Shown here: in pieces, positions 15,506-24,126 of the stretch
Layout: every line of letters starts with the position of its first letter
Numbering within the stretch: the first letter of the stretch is position 1
Source of the DNA: Crocinitomicaceae bacterium
GTDB taxonomy: Bacteria; Bacteroidota; Bacteroidia; Flavobacteriales_D; Crocinitomicaceae
Reading direction: 5' to 3'
DNA: 28,321 bases
Assembly (NCBI GenBank): GCA_024643585.1
Contig: JAHEMP010000005.1
Coordinates: 2,546-30,866 of the forward strand
Program-made: the position numbers and the translations under genes
Notes under the pieces: generated by a model
What the model was told of the DNA's origin: nothing
The model's input: the letters and a program-made list of their open reading frames with translations, nothing else
Database searches by the model: none

Positions 15506-18500
15506 ATGAAAAAAGTATCAGTCCGTTTTTTACTGGTCACCATTGCAATTATTTCTTCTCACTTTGTTTTCGCTAAGGAAGACGTTAGAGGGAAGAGTTC
15601 GCAAAATGCAACTAAGCCGACAGCAATCCCTTCAAAAGGTGCGCAATGCGTTCCATCGGTAACTGCTTTGGAAATGGAATTTAATGATGTAAAGGCTTTA
15701 CTTCAGCAAGGAGGTAGATTGTTTGAGCGTCCAGGGACTAACGTTGCTGCCTATGAGGTGCCTAAAGGAAGTGGTTTACGTGCCATTTTTGCGGGATCAC
15801 TTTGGATGGGTGGTGTTGATGCAAACGGTCAATTGAAATTGGCTGCCGTGCGTTTCAAGCAACTTGGTAACGATTTTTGGGCTGGCCCTTTAACCGTAAA
15901 TTCTGGAAGTGGTAATTTTAATCCCTTGGTGCCAGCAGGTGATGATGTAGTTCGTGATTTTGGACCTGCAGATATTATTAGTGATGAATGTGTTGCTTAC
16001 GATAAGTTCTTCACTATCCGCAAGGGGGAAGTATCAAATTTTAAAATTTGGTGGGATTATGACCAAGGGTTATCAGCAACTCCTGTAGAAAAGCCAAGTG
16101 CAGATATCATAAACAGAATTACAAACTGGCCAGCACATGGTGATATAGGTTTAGGTCAAGATTATTATTTGGCGCCCTTCTATGATAATGATGGAGGTGG
16201 TTCATACGATGCAATGATTGAAGGTGATTACCCTTGGTATGATGACATTTTAGGTAGAGATGACATTCAATGTGGAGTGGATAGAAGGATTTCTTTGTTT
16301 GGTGATGAAACGCACTGGTGGGTCTTCAATGATAAAGGAAATATTCACACTGAAACAGGTGGTGATCCAATTGGAATGGAAATTCGTGCTCAAGCTTTTG
16401 GTTTTGCAACGAATGACGAAGTAAATAGAATGACTTTTTACAATTACGAGTTGATCAATAGAGGTGTTCAAACTTTGTTCTCAACGTATTTCTCACAGTG
16501 GTTGGATCCAGATTTAGGAAATGCACAAGATGATTACGTTGGTTGTGATGTTTCTAGAGGTTTAGGATACTGTTATAACGGAGATAATAACGATGAAAGT
16601 GCTAGTTCTAATATTGGATACGGATTGAATCCTCCTGCAATTGGAATTGACTTTTTTGAAGGTCCATATTTGGATGCGGACGGTATAGACAATCCTGGTC
16701 CAAAATTGGACTCTGTTTCTGGGAATTATATTCCTCCAAGTGTTCAAAACGCAATAGACAGTAACGGTATTGTTTATCGTGGAATTGGAACGGGTTACTC
16801 TGATAACATTGTAGATAACGAGCGATTTGGAATGAGAAGATTTACCTATTTTACAAATGGTGCATCTTTCCCTTACACGGATCCATCATCTGCTGCTCAG
16901 TATTACAATTTCATGGACGGGGCTTGGGCCAATGGTTCTGAAATGTATTATGGAGGAACAGGTGCGCAAGGTTCAACGGGTTCAACATTAATTCCATCAG
17001 ATTACATGTTCCCTGCTGACTCAGATCCATTGAATTGGGCAACTGCAGGTACAGACCCTGGTTTTGACTGGAGTGAAGCTTCAACAGACGGTAGTACCAA
17101 CTTTAACCCTCCGGGCGATAGACGTTTTGTTCAATCTGCTGGTCCGTTTACATTGAGACCAGGAGCTGTTAACAACATTACAGTTGGTGTGGTTTATGGC
17201 CGTGGTGCCACTGGAGATTTGTTTGGGTCTGTGACTGCGCTGAAAAGAGCAGATACGAAAGCTCAGGCACTTTTTGATGCTTGTTTTAAAATTCTAGATC
17301 CACCAAATGCACCGCGTTTGATTATTCAAGAATTGGAAAATGAATTGATTTTAACTATTGATAATCCAATTGGATCGAATAATTACAGAGAACTTTACGA
17401 AGAAGAAGACGAAATAAATATCGTTGATCCAGGAGTTGATAGATTCTACCGTTTTGAAGGATATCAAATATTCCAAATGGTGGATGAATCTGCATCAGTA
17501 GCAGATATCGCTGACAAAACAAAAGCGCGTATCGTAGCTCAGTGTGATATTAAAAATTACGAGAAAGGTGGAAATGGACTTCCAAATCTAGAAAAACCAA
17601 TTAAGGATTTGATCAATTTTGAGTTTGACGAGGAATTAGGATACGATATCCCGACCTTGAAAGTAAGTGGATCAAACACAGGTGTGAATCACTCTTTCAA
17701 AGTAACAGAAGATTTGTTTGCTCAGGGAACTAGAACTTTGGTGAACCATAAAACATACTATTATGTTGCTGTCGCTTACGCGTTCAACAACTACTCGGAT
17801 TATGATCCAAATGATGCAACGAAAGTAAATGGTCAAAAAATCAAATACATTGCTTCGCGTTTAGGTTATGATCAAACTGCAATTAAACCAGTTTCAGCGA
17901 TTCCTCATAACCCTGCACCAGAAGCAGGTGGAACGTATCAGTTTGCCGATTATGGTACGACACCAAAAATCACGAGACTAGATGGTCATGGAAATGGTGG
18001 ACGAGTATTAGAGTTTACAAAAGAAACAGAAGATAAAATAGTTGCTTCTGGATTCTTGGCTGACCCTGAATACCAATATGGTAAAGGACCGATTAACATT
18101 AAAGTTGTTGACCCGTTGAACGTAGCGGATGGATACTTTGAATGTGAGTTTATGGATTACAATACAAATTCAACTTTGTTGGGTAATGCAGCGGATACTG
18201 CAAAGTGGAAAATCAATAGATATGATGCTAAAAATGGAAATTTATTGGAAACTGTGCTCTCTGAGCAAATGATTAGTGTGGACAACGAACAATTAATTCC
18301 ACAATGGGGTGTATCCGTTCAAATCAATCAAACACGTTATTTTGTTGAAGTTGGTTCAGGACCATTGACAGTTGAAACTACTGATTTCTTAGAGTCATCT
18401 ATTACATTTAAAGATAGTTCTAAACCTTGGTTGTCTGGAATTATTGATGCGGATGATTATTCACCAGCAAACTGGATTCGTTCTGGTAATTTCTCTGCAG

Positions 18501-19768
18501 ATCCAGTTGCAAATTACCCTTTCCCTCCAACTGGTTTTGGTCAGGAATTGTACGAAAGTGGTTTGTGTTACAAAGATGAAATTGGAAAAGATCCAAACAA
18601 ACGATGGACAAAAGTATTAGAAGGAGCAATGGCACCTCATGCATTGGTTGGATACCAATGTGATTTCATGCCTCTTGCATATTACAAATCTTCACCTAAT
18701 TATCCATCGTCTCCGGAGTCTACTCCTGGTTCTGCAAGGAACAATGCGGCGATAGCATTTTCTCCAAGTATTGATATTGTAATTACAGACGATAGAACAA
18801 AATGGACAAGATGTCCAGTAATTGAATTGGGACGTGATGCATCATTGAACATCAACGGAGCGAAACCAGGTGGATTAAGAAAAAGCACCAGTAGAGATAA
18901 AAACGGAAATGAAATAGCCGGAGAAACTGGAATGAGTTATTTCCCAGGTTATGCTGTAGACTTAGAGACAGGTGCTCGATTGAACATGGCCTTTGGAGAA
19001 AATTCATTCTTAGGTCAAGATGGTGGTGGTGATATGAAATGGGAGCCAAGCTCTAATCGTTTTGGTCCAACAGGAAATCCTATTTTAGGAGGTCAACACC
19101 CGATTTATGTATTCTCTCACAAACAGAAAGAAATCAATGGTGTAAGTAGTCTATACGACATGGGTTATTACAATGAGTCTAGCGATGAGTTGTTGAACTT
19201 GATGAAAGACATGATCGATAACAACAGTAATACGGCCAAAACAAACTTCTATAACAGTTTGACATGGGTAGGATATCCTATTCTAACTCAAAATAGACAA
19301 ATGTTTGAAACCGAAGTTCGTATCCGTGTTCGTGTTAACAAGGAGTACAAAAACTTTACGGCAACAGGTGAAAATGGAGGTAAACCGAAATATTCATGGT
19401 CTATGAATGATTTGGCTCCTCGTAAGTCTGATAAAAATGCCTTAGCAGATATTCTTAACACTATTAGAGTAGTCCCTAATCCATACTATGCGTATTCGGA
19501 TTACGAACGAAATAGACTTGATACTCGTGTTAAGATTACGAATTTACCAGAGGTGTGTAATGTTACTATTTACACGACGAATGGTAAACTTGTTAGAACC
19601 TTTAAAAAGGATAGTCCTGTAACAAGTATTGATTGGGATTTGAACAATCAGCAAGCCATTCCTGTGGCCAGTGGTGTGTATTTGATACACGTCGATGTTC
19701 CGGATGTAGGTGAGAAGGTTTTGAAATTCTTCTGTGGTGTTCGTCAAGTTGACTTACAAGGTATTTAA
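15506..19768 (+). CDS. Large secreted protein with T9SS type A-like C-terminal domain
   Basis: A 1420-aa protein with a signal peptide (MKKVSVRFLLVTIAIISSHFVFA). The N-terminal third contains SGLRAIFAGSLWMGGVDANG and FKQLGNDFWAGPL, a block I associate with large Bacteroidetes exported proteins of unknown function. Aspartate- and glycine-rich loops such as YDNDGGGSYD suggest metal-binding turns. The last ~100 residues (from VVPNPYYAY through VTIYTTNGKLVRTFKK and PVASGVYLIHVDV) resemble the T9SS type A sorting or FlgD-like beta-sandwich, but a 13-residue tail with a cysteine (FFCGVRQVDLQGI) follows. It is probably exported by the T9SS to the cell surface. It sits between the receptor (20-bp gap) and the PorV-like gene (17-bp gap). 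No enzymatic motif was recognised. Confidence 0.82.
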   Translation: MKKVSVRFLLVTIAIISSHFVFAKEDVRGKSSQNATKPTAIPSKGAQCVPSVTALEMEFNDVKALLQQGGRLFERPGTNVAAYEVPKGSGLRAIFAGSLWMGGVDANGQLKLAAVRFKQLGNDFWAGPLTVNSGSGNFNPLVPAGDDVVRDFGPADIISDECVAYDKFFTIRKGEVSNFKIWWDYDQGLSATPVEKPSADIINRITNWPAHGDIGLGQDYYLAPFYDNDGGGSYDAMIEGDYPWYDDILGRDDIQCGVDRRISLFGDETHWWVFNDKGNIHTETGGDPIGMEIRAQAFGFATNDEVNRMTFYNYELINRGVQTLFSTYFSQWLDPDLGNAQDDYVGCDVSRGLGYCYNGDNNDESASSNIGYGLNPPAIGIDFFEGPYLDADGIDNPGPKLDSVSGNYIPPSVQNAIDSNGIVYRGIGTGYSDNIVDNERFGMRRFTYFTNGASFPYTDPSSAAQYYNFMDGAWANGSEMYYGGTGAQGSTGSTLIPSDYMFPADSDPLNWATAGTDPGFDWSEASTDGSTNFNPPGDRRFVQSAGPFTLRPGAVNNITVGVVYGRGATGDLFGSVTALKRADTKAQALFDACFKILDPPNAPRLIIQELENELILTIDNPIGSNNYRELYEEEDEINIVDPGVDRFYRFEGYQIFQMVDESASVADIADKTKARIVAQCDIKNYEKGGNGLPNLEKPIKDLINFEFDEELGYDIPTLKVSGSNTGVNHSFKVTEDLFAQGTRTLVNHKTYYYVAVAYAFNNYSDYDPNDATKVNGQKIKYIASRLGYDQTAIKPVSAIPHNPAPEAGGTYQFADYGTTPKITRLDGHGNGGRVLEFTKETEDKIVASGFLADPEYQYGKGPINIKVVDPLNVADGYFECEFMDYNTNSTLLGNAADTAKWKINRYDAKNGNLLETVLSEQMISVDNEQLIPQWGVSVQINQTRYFVEVGSGPLTVETTDFLESSITFKDSSKPWLSGIIDADDYSPANWIRSGNFSADPVANYPFPPTGFGQELYESGLCYKDEIGKDPNKRWTKVLEGAMAPHALVGYQCDFMPLAYYKSSPNYPSSPESTPGSARNNAAIAFSPSIDIVITDDRTKWTRCPVIELGRDASLNINGAKPGGLRKSTSRDKNGNEIAGETGMSYFPGYAVDLETGARLNMAFGENSFLGQDGGGDMKWEPSSNRFGPTGNPILGGQHPIYVFSHKQKEINGVSSLYDMGYYNESSDELLNLMKDMIDNNSNTAKTNFYNSLTWVGYPILTQNRQMFETEVRIRVRVNKEYKNFTATGENGGKPKYSWSMNDLAPRKSDKNALADILNTIRVVPNPYYAYSDYERNRLDTRVKITNLPEVCNVTIYTTNGKLVRTFKKDSPVTSIDWDLNNQQAIPVASGVYLIHVDVPDVGEKVLKFFCGVRQVDLQGI

Positions 19769-19785
19769 AATTCAAAGAGCAAAAA

Positions 19786-20850
19786 ATGAGAAATTCGATG
19801 AGATCAATCAAAAATAAGATGCTAGTTGGAATGCTGATGTGCAGTTTTGCTGTATCGGCAGGAAATGAAGACCGTGTAGGTTCGGCTGGTGCGTCTCAAC
19901 TATTAGTGAATCCTTGGGCGCGAAGTTCAGCACTTGGAGATGCCAATATTGCATCGTGTACCGGGTTGGAGGCAGGATTCGTAAATATTGCTGGTTTGGC
20001 ATTTACAGATAAAACCCAATTGAAATTCAATACTGGAAACTGGATGGGTAATGCTGGAATTCAAATGTATTCTGCTGGAATTGCACAAAGGGTTTCTGAA
20101 CAAGGTGTAATTACCATAAGCGTTCAGTCTATGAACTTTGGTGATATTGATATAACGACGGTTAATTTACCTGAAGGTGGAATTGGTACATTTTCACCGC
20201 GAACAAATATCATAAACTTAGGATATGCTCGAACTTTTTCAGCTTCAATTCATGCTGGTATCAATATGAAAGTTGTATCTGAAAGTATCTCAAACGTAAA
20301 AGGAACGGGAATAGCTTTGGATGCTGGGATTAAGTACATTACAGGTGAACAAGATCAAATGAAATTTGGTATTACACTAAAAAATGTAGGTCCAACACTT
20401 CGATACAGAGGAGACGGTTTTACCAATCAAGCAAATTATACTTCTTCAGGAAATGTTGTTTCTTTGGATCAAAGAGTTCAAGCATATGAATTGCCTTCTT
20501 TGTTAGGTATCGGAGCATCATACGATTTCTTATTAGACGATAAGAATAAGATAGTAGCAAACCTTGGTTATACTGCCAATTCGTTTTTCTATGATCAATT
20601 CAGATTAGGTGCAGATTACGGAATGACAACGGAGAAATTCGCTTTCAATTTGCGCGCTGGATTTGTTTATGAAAAGAACATCTTATCTGTTGAAAATAGA
20701 TCTAACGCATTAGTAGGTCCAACTGCTGGTTTCTCAATTGATGCCTTAGTAGGAAAATCTAAAAATGCTTTGGGAGCTGAGTATAGCGCTAGATTTGCAG
20801 GTGTATTTGGAGTTATTCATACATTTGGTGTGACGATTAGTTTGAAATAA
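19786..20850 (+). CDS. PorV/PorQ family outer-membrane protein
   Basis: A 354-aa predicted outer-membrane beta-barrel of the PorV/PorQ (FadL-like) family. A signal sequence (KNKMLVGMLMCSFAVSAG) is followed by the family signature AGASQLLVNPWARSSALGDA (about residues 36-55) and the early block GLEAGFVNIAGLAF. Later strands carry GINMKVVSESISNVKG, ALDAGIKY and GITLKNVGPTLRY. PorV proteins shuttle T9SS cargo from the SprA/Sov translocon to the attachment complex. As the third gene of an operon with a T9SS-like cargo, this copy may be a dedicated partner rather than the housekeeping PorV (inference). Its stop overlaps the spacer of a consensus-like greA promoter. Confidence 0.88.
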   Translation: MRNSMRSIKNKMLVGMLMCSFAVSAGNEDRVGSAGASQLLVNPWARSSALGDANIASCTGLEAGFVNIAGLAFTDKTQLKFNTGNWMGNAGIQMYSAGIAQRVSEQGVITISVQSMNFGDIDITTVNLPEGGIGTFSPRTNIINLGYARTFSASIHAGINMKVVSESISNVKGTGIALDAGIKYITGEQDQMKFGITLKNVGPTLRYRGDGFTNQANYTSSGNVVSLDQRVQAYELPSLLGIGASYDFLLDDKNKIVANLGYTANSFFYDQFRLGADYGMTTEKFAFNLRAGFVYEKNILSVENRSNALVGPTAGFSIDALVGKSKNALGAEYSARFAGVFGVIHTFGVTISLK

Positions 20851-20871
20851 GATAAAGCTTAATTATATTTG
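20841..20871 (+). promoter_or_regulatory. Consensus Bacteroidetes promoter for greA
   Basis: TTTG at 20841-20844 and TATATTTG at 20864-20871 are separated by 19 nt, an exact match to the Bacteroidetes housekeeping pattern TTTG-N19/20-TAnnTTTG. The -33 box lies inside the last codons of the PorV-like gene. Transcription would start around 20876-20880, at the base of the following hairpin. Confidence 0.7.
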
Positions 20872-20875
20872 TTAG

Positions 20876-20914
20876 ACAAGAGGGTTCGAAATGGGCCCTC
20901 TTGTTTTCTTTTTT
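20876..20914 (+). terminator. Intrinsic terminator hairpin between the PorV-like gene and greA
   Basis: A perfect 9-bp stem, ACAAGAGGG (20876-20884) with CCCTCTTGT (20896-20904), encloses an 11-nt loop and is followed by TTTCTTTTTT. This is the clearest factor-independent terminator of the window. It ends the receptor/secreted protein/PorV-like operon, but it is also positioned at the very 5' end of the greA transcript predicted from the promoter at 20841-20871. Confidence 0.9.
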
Positions 20915-20936
20915 AATAAATTGATAATAAAATAAA

Positions 20937-21413
20937 ATGTCACAAGTATCATACTATACGGAAGCAGGTCTTAAGAAGTTAAAAGACGAGTTGCACGATA
21001 TGAAGTCGGTGCAACGTCCTGCAATAAGTGAACAAATCGGAGAGGCAAGAGATAAAGGTGATTTGTCCGAAAATGCAGAATACGATGCAGCCAAAGAAGC
21101 ACAAGGTATCCTAGAAATGAAAATTGCCAAATTGGAGGCGATAATAGCTAATGCTAGAATCGTTGATGAAACCAATATGGATGATTCCAAAGTTTATATT
21201 TTATCTACAGTGAAGATTAAGAACATTGGAAACAAGGCGGAAATGACATATACGCTGGTAGCAGAAAACGAAGCAGATTTAAAGGCGAAAAAAATATCCG
21301 TTGACTCCCCAATTGGAAAAGGTCTGCTTGGAAAAACGAAAGGCGAAATTGCTGATGTTCAAACTCCGAATGGCATCATTAAGTTTGAAATTTTGGATAT
21401 TTCAAGAGGATGA
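20937..21413 (+). CDS. greA: Transcription elongation factor GreA
   Basis: GreA enters the RNA polymerase secondary channel and stimulates cleavage of backtracked RNA. The 158-aa protein has family length. An N-terminal coiled coil (YYTEAGLKKLKDELHDMKSV onward, residues 6-75) carries the tip motif GDLSENAEYDAAKEAQ with the catalytic acidic pair (D and E), and a C-terminal FKBP-like domain has the SPIGKGLLGKTKGE block and a final FEILDISRG. It overlaps the downstream HIT gene by 4 bp (ATGA). The leader contains a terminator-like hairpin, described separately. Confidence 0.97.
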   Translation: MSQVSYYTEAGLKKLKDELHDMKSVQRPAISEQIGEARDKGDLSENAEYDAAKEAQGILEMKIAKLEAIIANARIVDETNMDDSKVYILSTVKIKNIGNKAEMTYTLVAENEADLKAKKISVDSPIGKGLLGKTKGEIADVQTPNGIIKFEILDISRG

Positions 21414-21799
21414 GTTCATTGTTTAGTAAAATAGTCGCAGGGGAGATATCAGCACATAAAGTAGCTGAAACCGATAATCATCTTGCCTTCTTGGATATCA
21501 TGCCATTAAGGAGGGGACATGTCTTGGTTATTCCCAAAAAAGAAATAGATAATATTTTCAGCATTGAAGATGATGAATTGGGCGAGTTAATGATTTTTGC
21601 CAAAAAAATTGCCAAAAAAATTGCCAAAGAATTTCCTTGCAGAAAAGTAGGCGTTGCAGTCGTTGGATTGGAAGTACCACATGCACACATCCATTTGATT
21701 CCGATTAACAATGTTTCAGATATGGATTTTAAACAAGAAAAGTTGACTTTGAGTCCAGAAGAATTGACTGACATTGCTCAGCGTCTTCGTACGGCGTAA
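21410..21799 (+). CDS. HIT family nucleotide hydrolase/transferase
   Basis: A 129-aa histidine-triad protein. The signature VPHAHIHLIPI (H-x-H-x-H, about residues 88-98) supplies the catalytic histidine that attacks nucleoside phosphoramidates or dinucleotides. The N-terminal part shows FSKIVAGEISAHKVAE and HVLVIPKKEI, typical of HinT-like proteins. It overlaps greA by 4 bp, so the two are translationally coupled; greA-HIT pairing is common in Bacteroidetes by recollection. A run of three 12-nt near-repeats (21599-21634) encodes AKKIAKKIAKEF but does not lengthen the domain. Confidence 0.94.
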   Translation: MSSLFSKIVAGEISAHKVAETDNHLAFLDIMPLRRGHVLVIPKKEIDNIFSIEDDELGELMIFAKKIAKKIAKEFPCRKVGVAVVGLEVPHAHIHLIPINNVSDMDFKQEKLTLSPEELTDIAQRLRTA

Positions 21800-21822
21800 T
21801 TGATATTATCTATTCTATTGGG

Positions 21823-22905
21823 ATGAAAAGTATATTTATGAGAAGATTTTTTAAGTTAATCCTAGCATTTTTGTTTGGAAGTCCTGCTTTTTCTCAAAAA
21901 GCAGACAGTGATAACTTGAATATTTTATTCGTAGGGAACAGTTACACCCACATGAATGAGATGCCCTTCATTTTTGATAGAATTGCGAAATCAAAAGGAA
22001 AATCCGTTCATGTTGAAATGAATACGAGAAGTGGTTCCTCTTTTCAGATACATACTACTCGTCCTGATCTTTTTGAAACCATTAAAAGTAGAAAATGGGA
22101 TTTTGTAGTCCTACAAGGATATAGTCGAGAAATGTCCTATGAACCAAGTCACTTGGATTCTGCGACCATGCCCTATATTAAACAAATATTGGATAGTATA
22201 TATTTACAAGACTCATGCACTAACGTCCTTTTGTATATGACATGGGGATACAAGGAAGGATTTTCAGAGAGAGAAGAAGTTGATACATACGAGAAAATGT
22301 CGGATTCCATAGCTGCTGGCTATCAGTACCTTGCCGATAGTCTCAATTTACCTATCGTTCCAGTGGGTATGGTCTGGAAAGAATTCAGAAGTAAATACCC
22401 AGAGGTTGAATTGTACGATGCGGATAAAGCACACCCTAGTAAAAACGGTTCTTATGTGAGTGCAAGCTGTTTTTATACAGCTATCTTCAAGGAATCTCCT
22501 GTTGGAGCAATAACGTCCACCATTAGCAATGAAATAGCTCCAAAAATCCAAAGTATTGCAGCAAAATATGTTTTAGATAATTACACTCGTTATAAATTAG
22601 ATGTAAATACCTATTCGATTGAATCTTTGAGAACTGTTGATGGAAAATTTATGACTTATGGCAAAACAAATTTTCCAGAAGCGACATCCATTCATTGGGA
22701 TTTTGGAGATGGAAAAATATCCACGGATAAAAACCCAACCCACAGATACACCAAGCCTGGCAAATACAAATTGGTTCTTACTGTGGAAGATGTTTGCGGA
22801 ACGCGTGTAATTGAGCGAACGGCAGAATTTAAAGAGCCTAAAAAACCAATCGCTAAGCCGAAACCAAGTCCCAAGAAAGGAAATACACCAAAGAAAAAGA
22901 TTTAA
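21823..22905 (+). CDS. Secreted SGNH/GDSL-type hydrolase (DUF4886-like) with PKD domain
   Basis: A 360-aa exported protein. The signal region (MRRFFKLILAFLFGSPAFSQ) fits better if translation starts at the second Met (21838), so the start is uncertain by five codons. Residues ~27-225 form an SGNH-hydrolase domain: LFVGNSYTHMNEMP supplies block I with the nucleophile serine in GNSYT, FVVLQGYSREMSYEP follows, and ADKAHPSKNGSYV supplies the block V histidine. A PKD domain follows (IHWDFGDGKISTDKNPTHRY, about 288-335), then a Lys/Pro-rich tail (KPKPSPKKGNTPKKKI). The substrate may be an ester or acylated glycan; this is not determined. No T9SS sorting domain is present. Its stop codon overlaps that of the convergent acyltransferase gene. 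Confidence 0.85.
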   Translation: MKSIFMRRFFKLILAFLFGSPAFSQKADSDNLNILFVGNSYTHMNEMPFIFDRIAKSKGKSVHVEMNTRSGSSFQIHTTRPDLFETIKSRKWDFVVLQGYSREMSYEPSHLDSATMPYIKQILDSIYLQDSCTNVLLYMTWGYKEGFSEREEVDTYEKMSDSIAAGYQYLADSLNLPIVPVGMVWKEFRSKYPEVELYDADKAHPSKNGSYVSASCFYTAIFKESPVGAITSTISNEIAPKIQSIAAKYVLDNYTRYKLDVNTYSIESLRTVDGKFMTYGKTNFPEATSIHWDFGDGKISTDKNPTHRYTKPGKYKLVLTVEDVCGTRVIERTAEFKEPKKPIAKPKPSPKKGNTPKKKI

Positions 22906-24083
22906 GCCTTAAAAATAAGGTCTTTCATTTTTGTGAATGGCCAAAACAAAATTGATTTGAATTTTTGATAAAGTTCTGTCAATGGCTCCAGATACTTGGT
23001 GAATATCACAAATATGGTTATAAACCCTATGGCTGAAAGGATTGCTTGCCATGGATTTAATGATTCTTTTATAATGTGATTCAATCCTATTCCAAAAATC
23101 CCACTGTACAATACAATTACATGTACAATATATATTTGTAGCGTATTCTGTCCAACCTTTAGAAATAAAGAGTCCTTAACGTTCAAATACTTCTCAATGA
23201 ACATTAGAATACCAATTACGATTAAAACTTGTCCAAGACGTCCATAAAGCCATGAATTGAAGGATAAATCAATCAAACTATCTTCATAAATGTATTTGAA
23301 TACTAGATCAACTGTTTCGAAAATGGTGTATCCAAAAAGATTAAGCGCTAAACCGAGTCCAATGAAAGTAATTGGAAACCAATCTTTCCGAACATATTCG
23401 TGAAATCTATTCAATAATGCACCCACCATACCTCCGTAGAGCGTGAATGCCACCCATGGAATAATCGGGAAGACTGAATCAGGACCTTTTATCATATTTT
23501 GAATGAATAAGGGCCAATCATTTAACAAATAAGTTCCTTCTGGTAAGTTTTTTAAATAGGGATAAAAACTAAACAGGATCGTTGCCGCCATGAAATAATA
23601 AAACCAAAGACCTCCTTTTTTAATTATCTTGTACAAGCCAAAAATTAGAAGTAAAAACGAAATCCCTATACCGATACTTTGTAAAACATGAAAAGCATAC
23701 ACCCAATTGCTTACATTTCCCTGTGCATATTCTACAATATTTTGAATATTCAGTTGAAGCGCATAGCCCCAAAAAAGTAATTCTAAGGACCTTTGAAATC
23801 CTTTTTTAACTCGTTTATTCTTAAAATAACCAGATTGGACATTGTTCGTTAGCAAATAGACGAAAACAACCCCTGTTACCGTAAAAAACATTGGGGCTGT
23901 GAAACCTCTGACAAAATTCCAAGACGCGTAGAGTAGATTGTTCTCATCTCGATACGACTGTCCAAGTGTTAAACCAATAAAGTGTCCTTCAAGCATTAAT
24001 AATATGGCAATAGATCTTGCCATATCAATGAATTTTAATCGTTCGCGTGGTGCTTTTACAACTTCCGTTATTTGTTCGTTCAT
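22902..24083 (-). CDS. DUF1624/HGSNAT-like membrane acyltransferase
   Basis: A 393-aa inner-membrane protein with about ten hydrophobic segments. The N-terminal RLKFIDMARSIAILLMLEGH block followed by FVRGFTAPMFFTVTGVVFVY is characteristic of the DUF1624/heparan-alpha-glucosaminide N-acetyltransferase catalytic family and the related Acyl_transf_3 proteins. These transfer acyl groups from acyl-CoA across the membrane to sugars. A histidine near residue 38 (EGH) is the expected catalytic residue. The C-terminal LQIYIVHVIVLY block also fits. The acceptor is unknown. The gene lies 43 bp downstream of the frameshifted TPR-PD40-OmpA gene on the same strand, so it may end that operon. Confidence 0.8.
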   Translation of the reverse strand: MNEQITEVVKAPRERLKFIDMARSIAILLMLEGHFIGLTLGQSYRDENNLLYASWNFVRGFTAPMFFTVTGVVFVYLLTNNVQSGYFKNKRVKKGFQRSLELLFWGYALQLNIQNIVEYAQGNVSNWVYAFHVLQSIGIGISFLLLIFGLYKIIKKGGLWFYYFMAATILFSFYPYLKNLPEGTYLLNDWPLFIQNMIKGPDSVFPIIPWVAFTLYGGMVGALLNRFHEYVRKDWFPITFIGLGLALNLFGYTIFETVDLVFKYIYEDSLIDLSFNSWLYGRLGQVLIVIGILMFIEKYLNVKDSLFLKVGQNTLQIYIVHVIVLYSGIFGIGLNHIIKESLNPWQAILSAIGFITIFVIFTKYLEPLTELYQKFKSILFWPFTKMKDLIFKA

Positions 24084-24126
24084 TAAGAGGTTTTAAACAA
24101 AATTAAAATATTCTTCAATTAAGCGT

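Noticed and set aside
21599..21634. Three 12-nt tandem units (GCCAAAAAAATT twice, then GCCAAAGAATTT) in the HIT gene, at first taken as a recent duplication.
   Set aside because: The encoded stretch between FAKK and PC has the same length as I recall for ordinary HIT proteins at this place, so it is probably sequence convergence in a Lys-rich helix and not an insertion.
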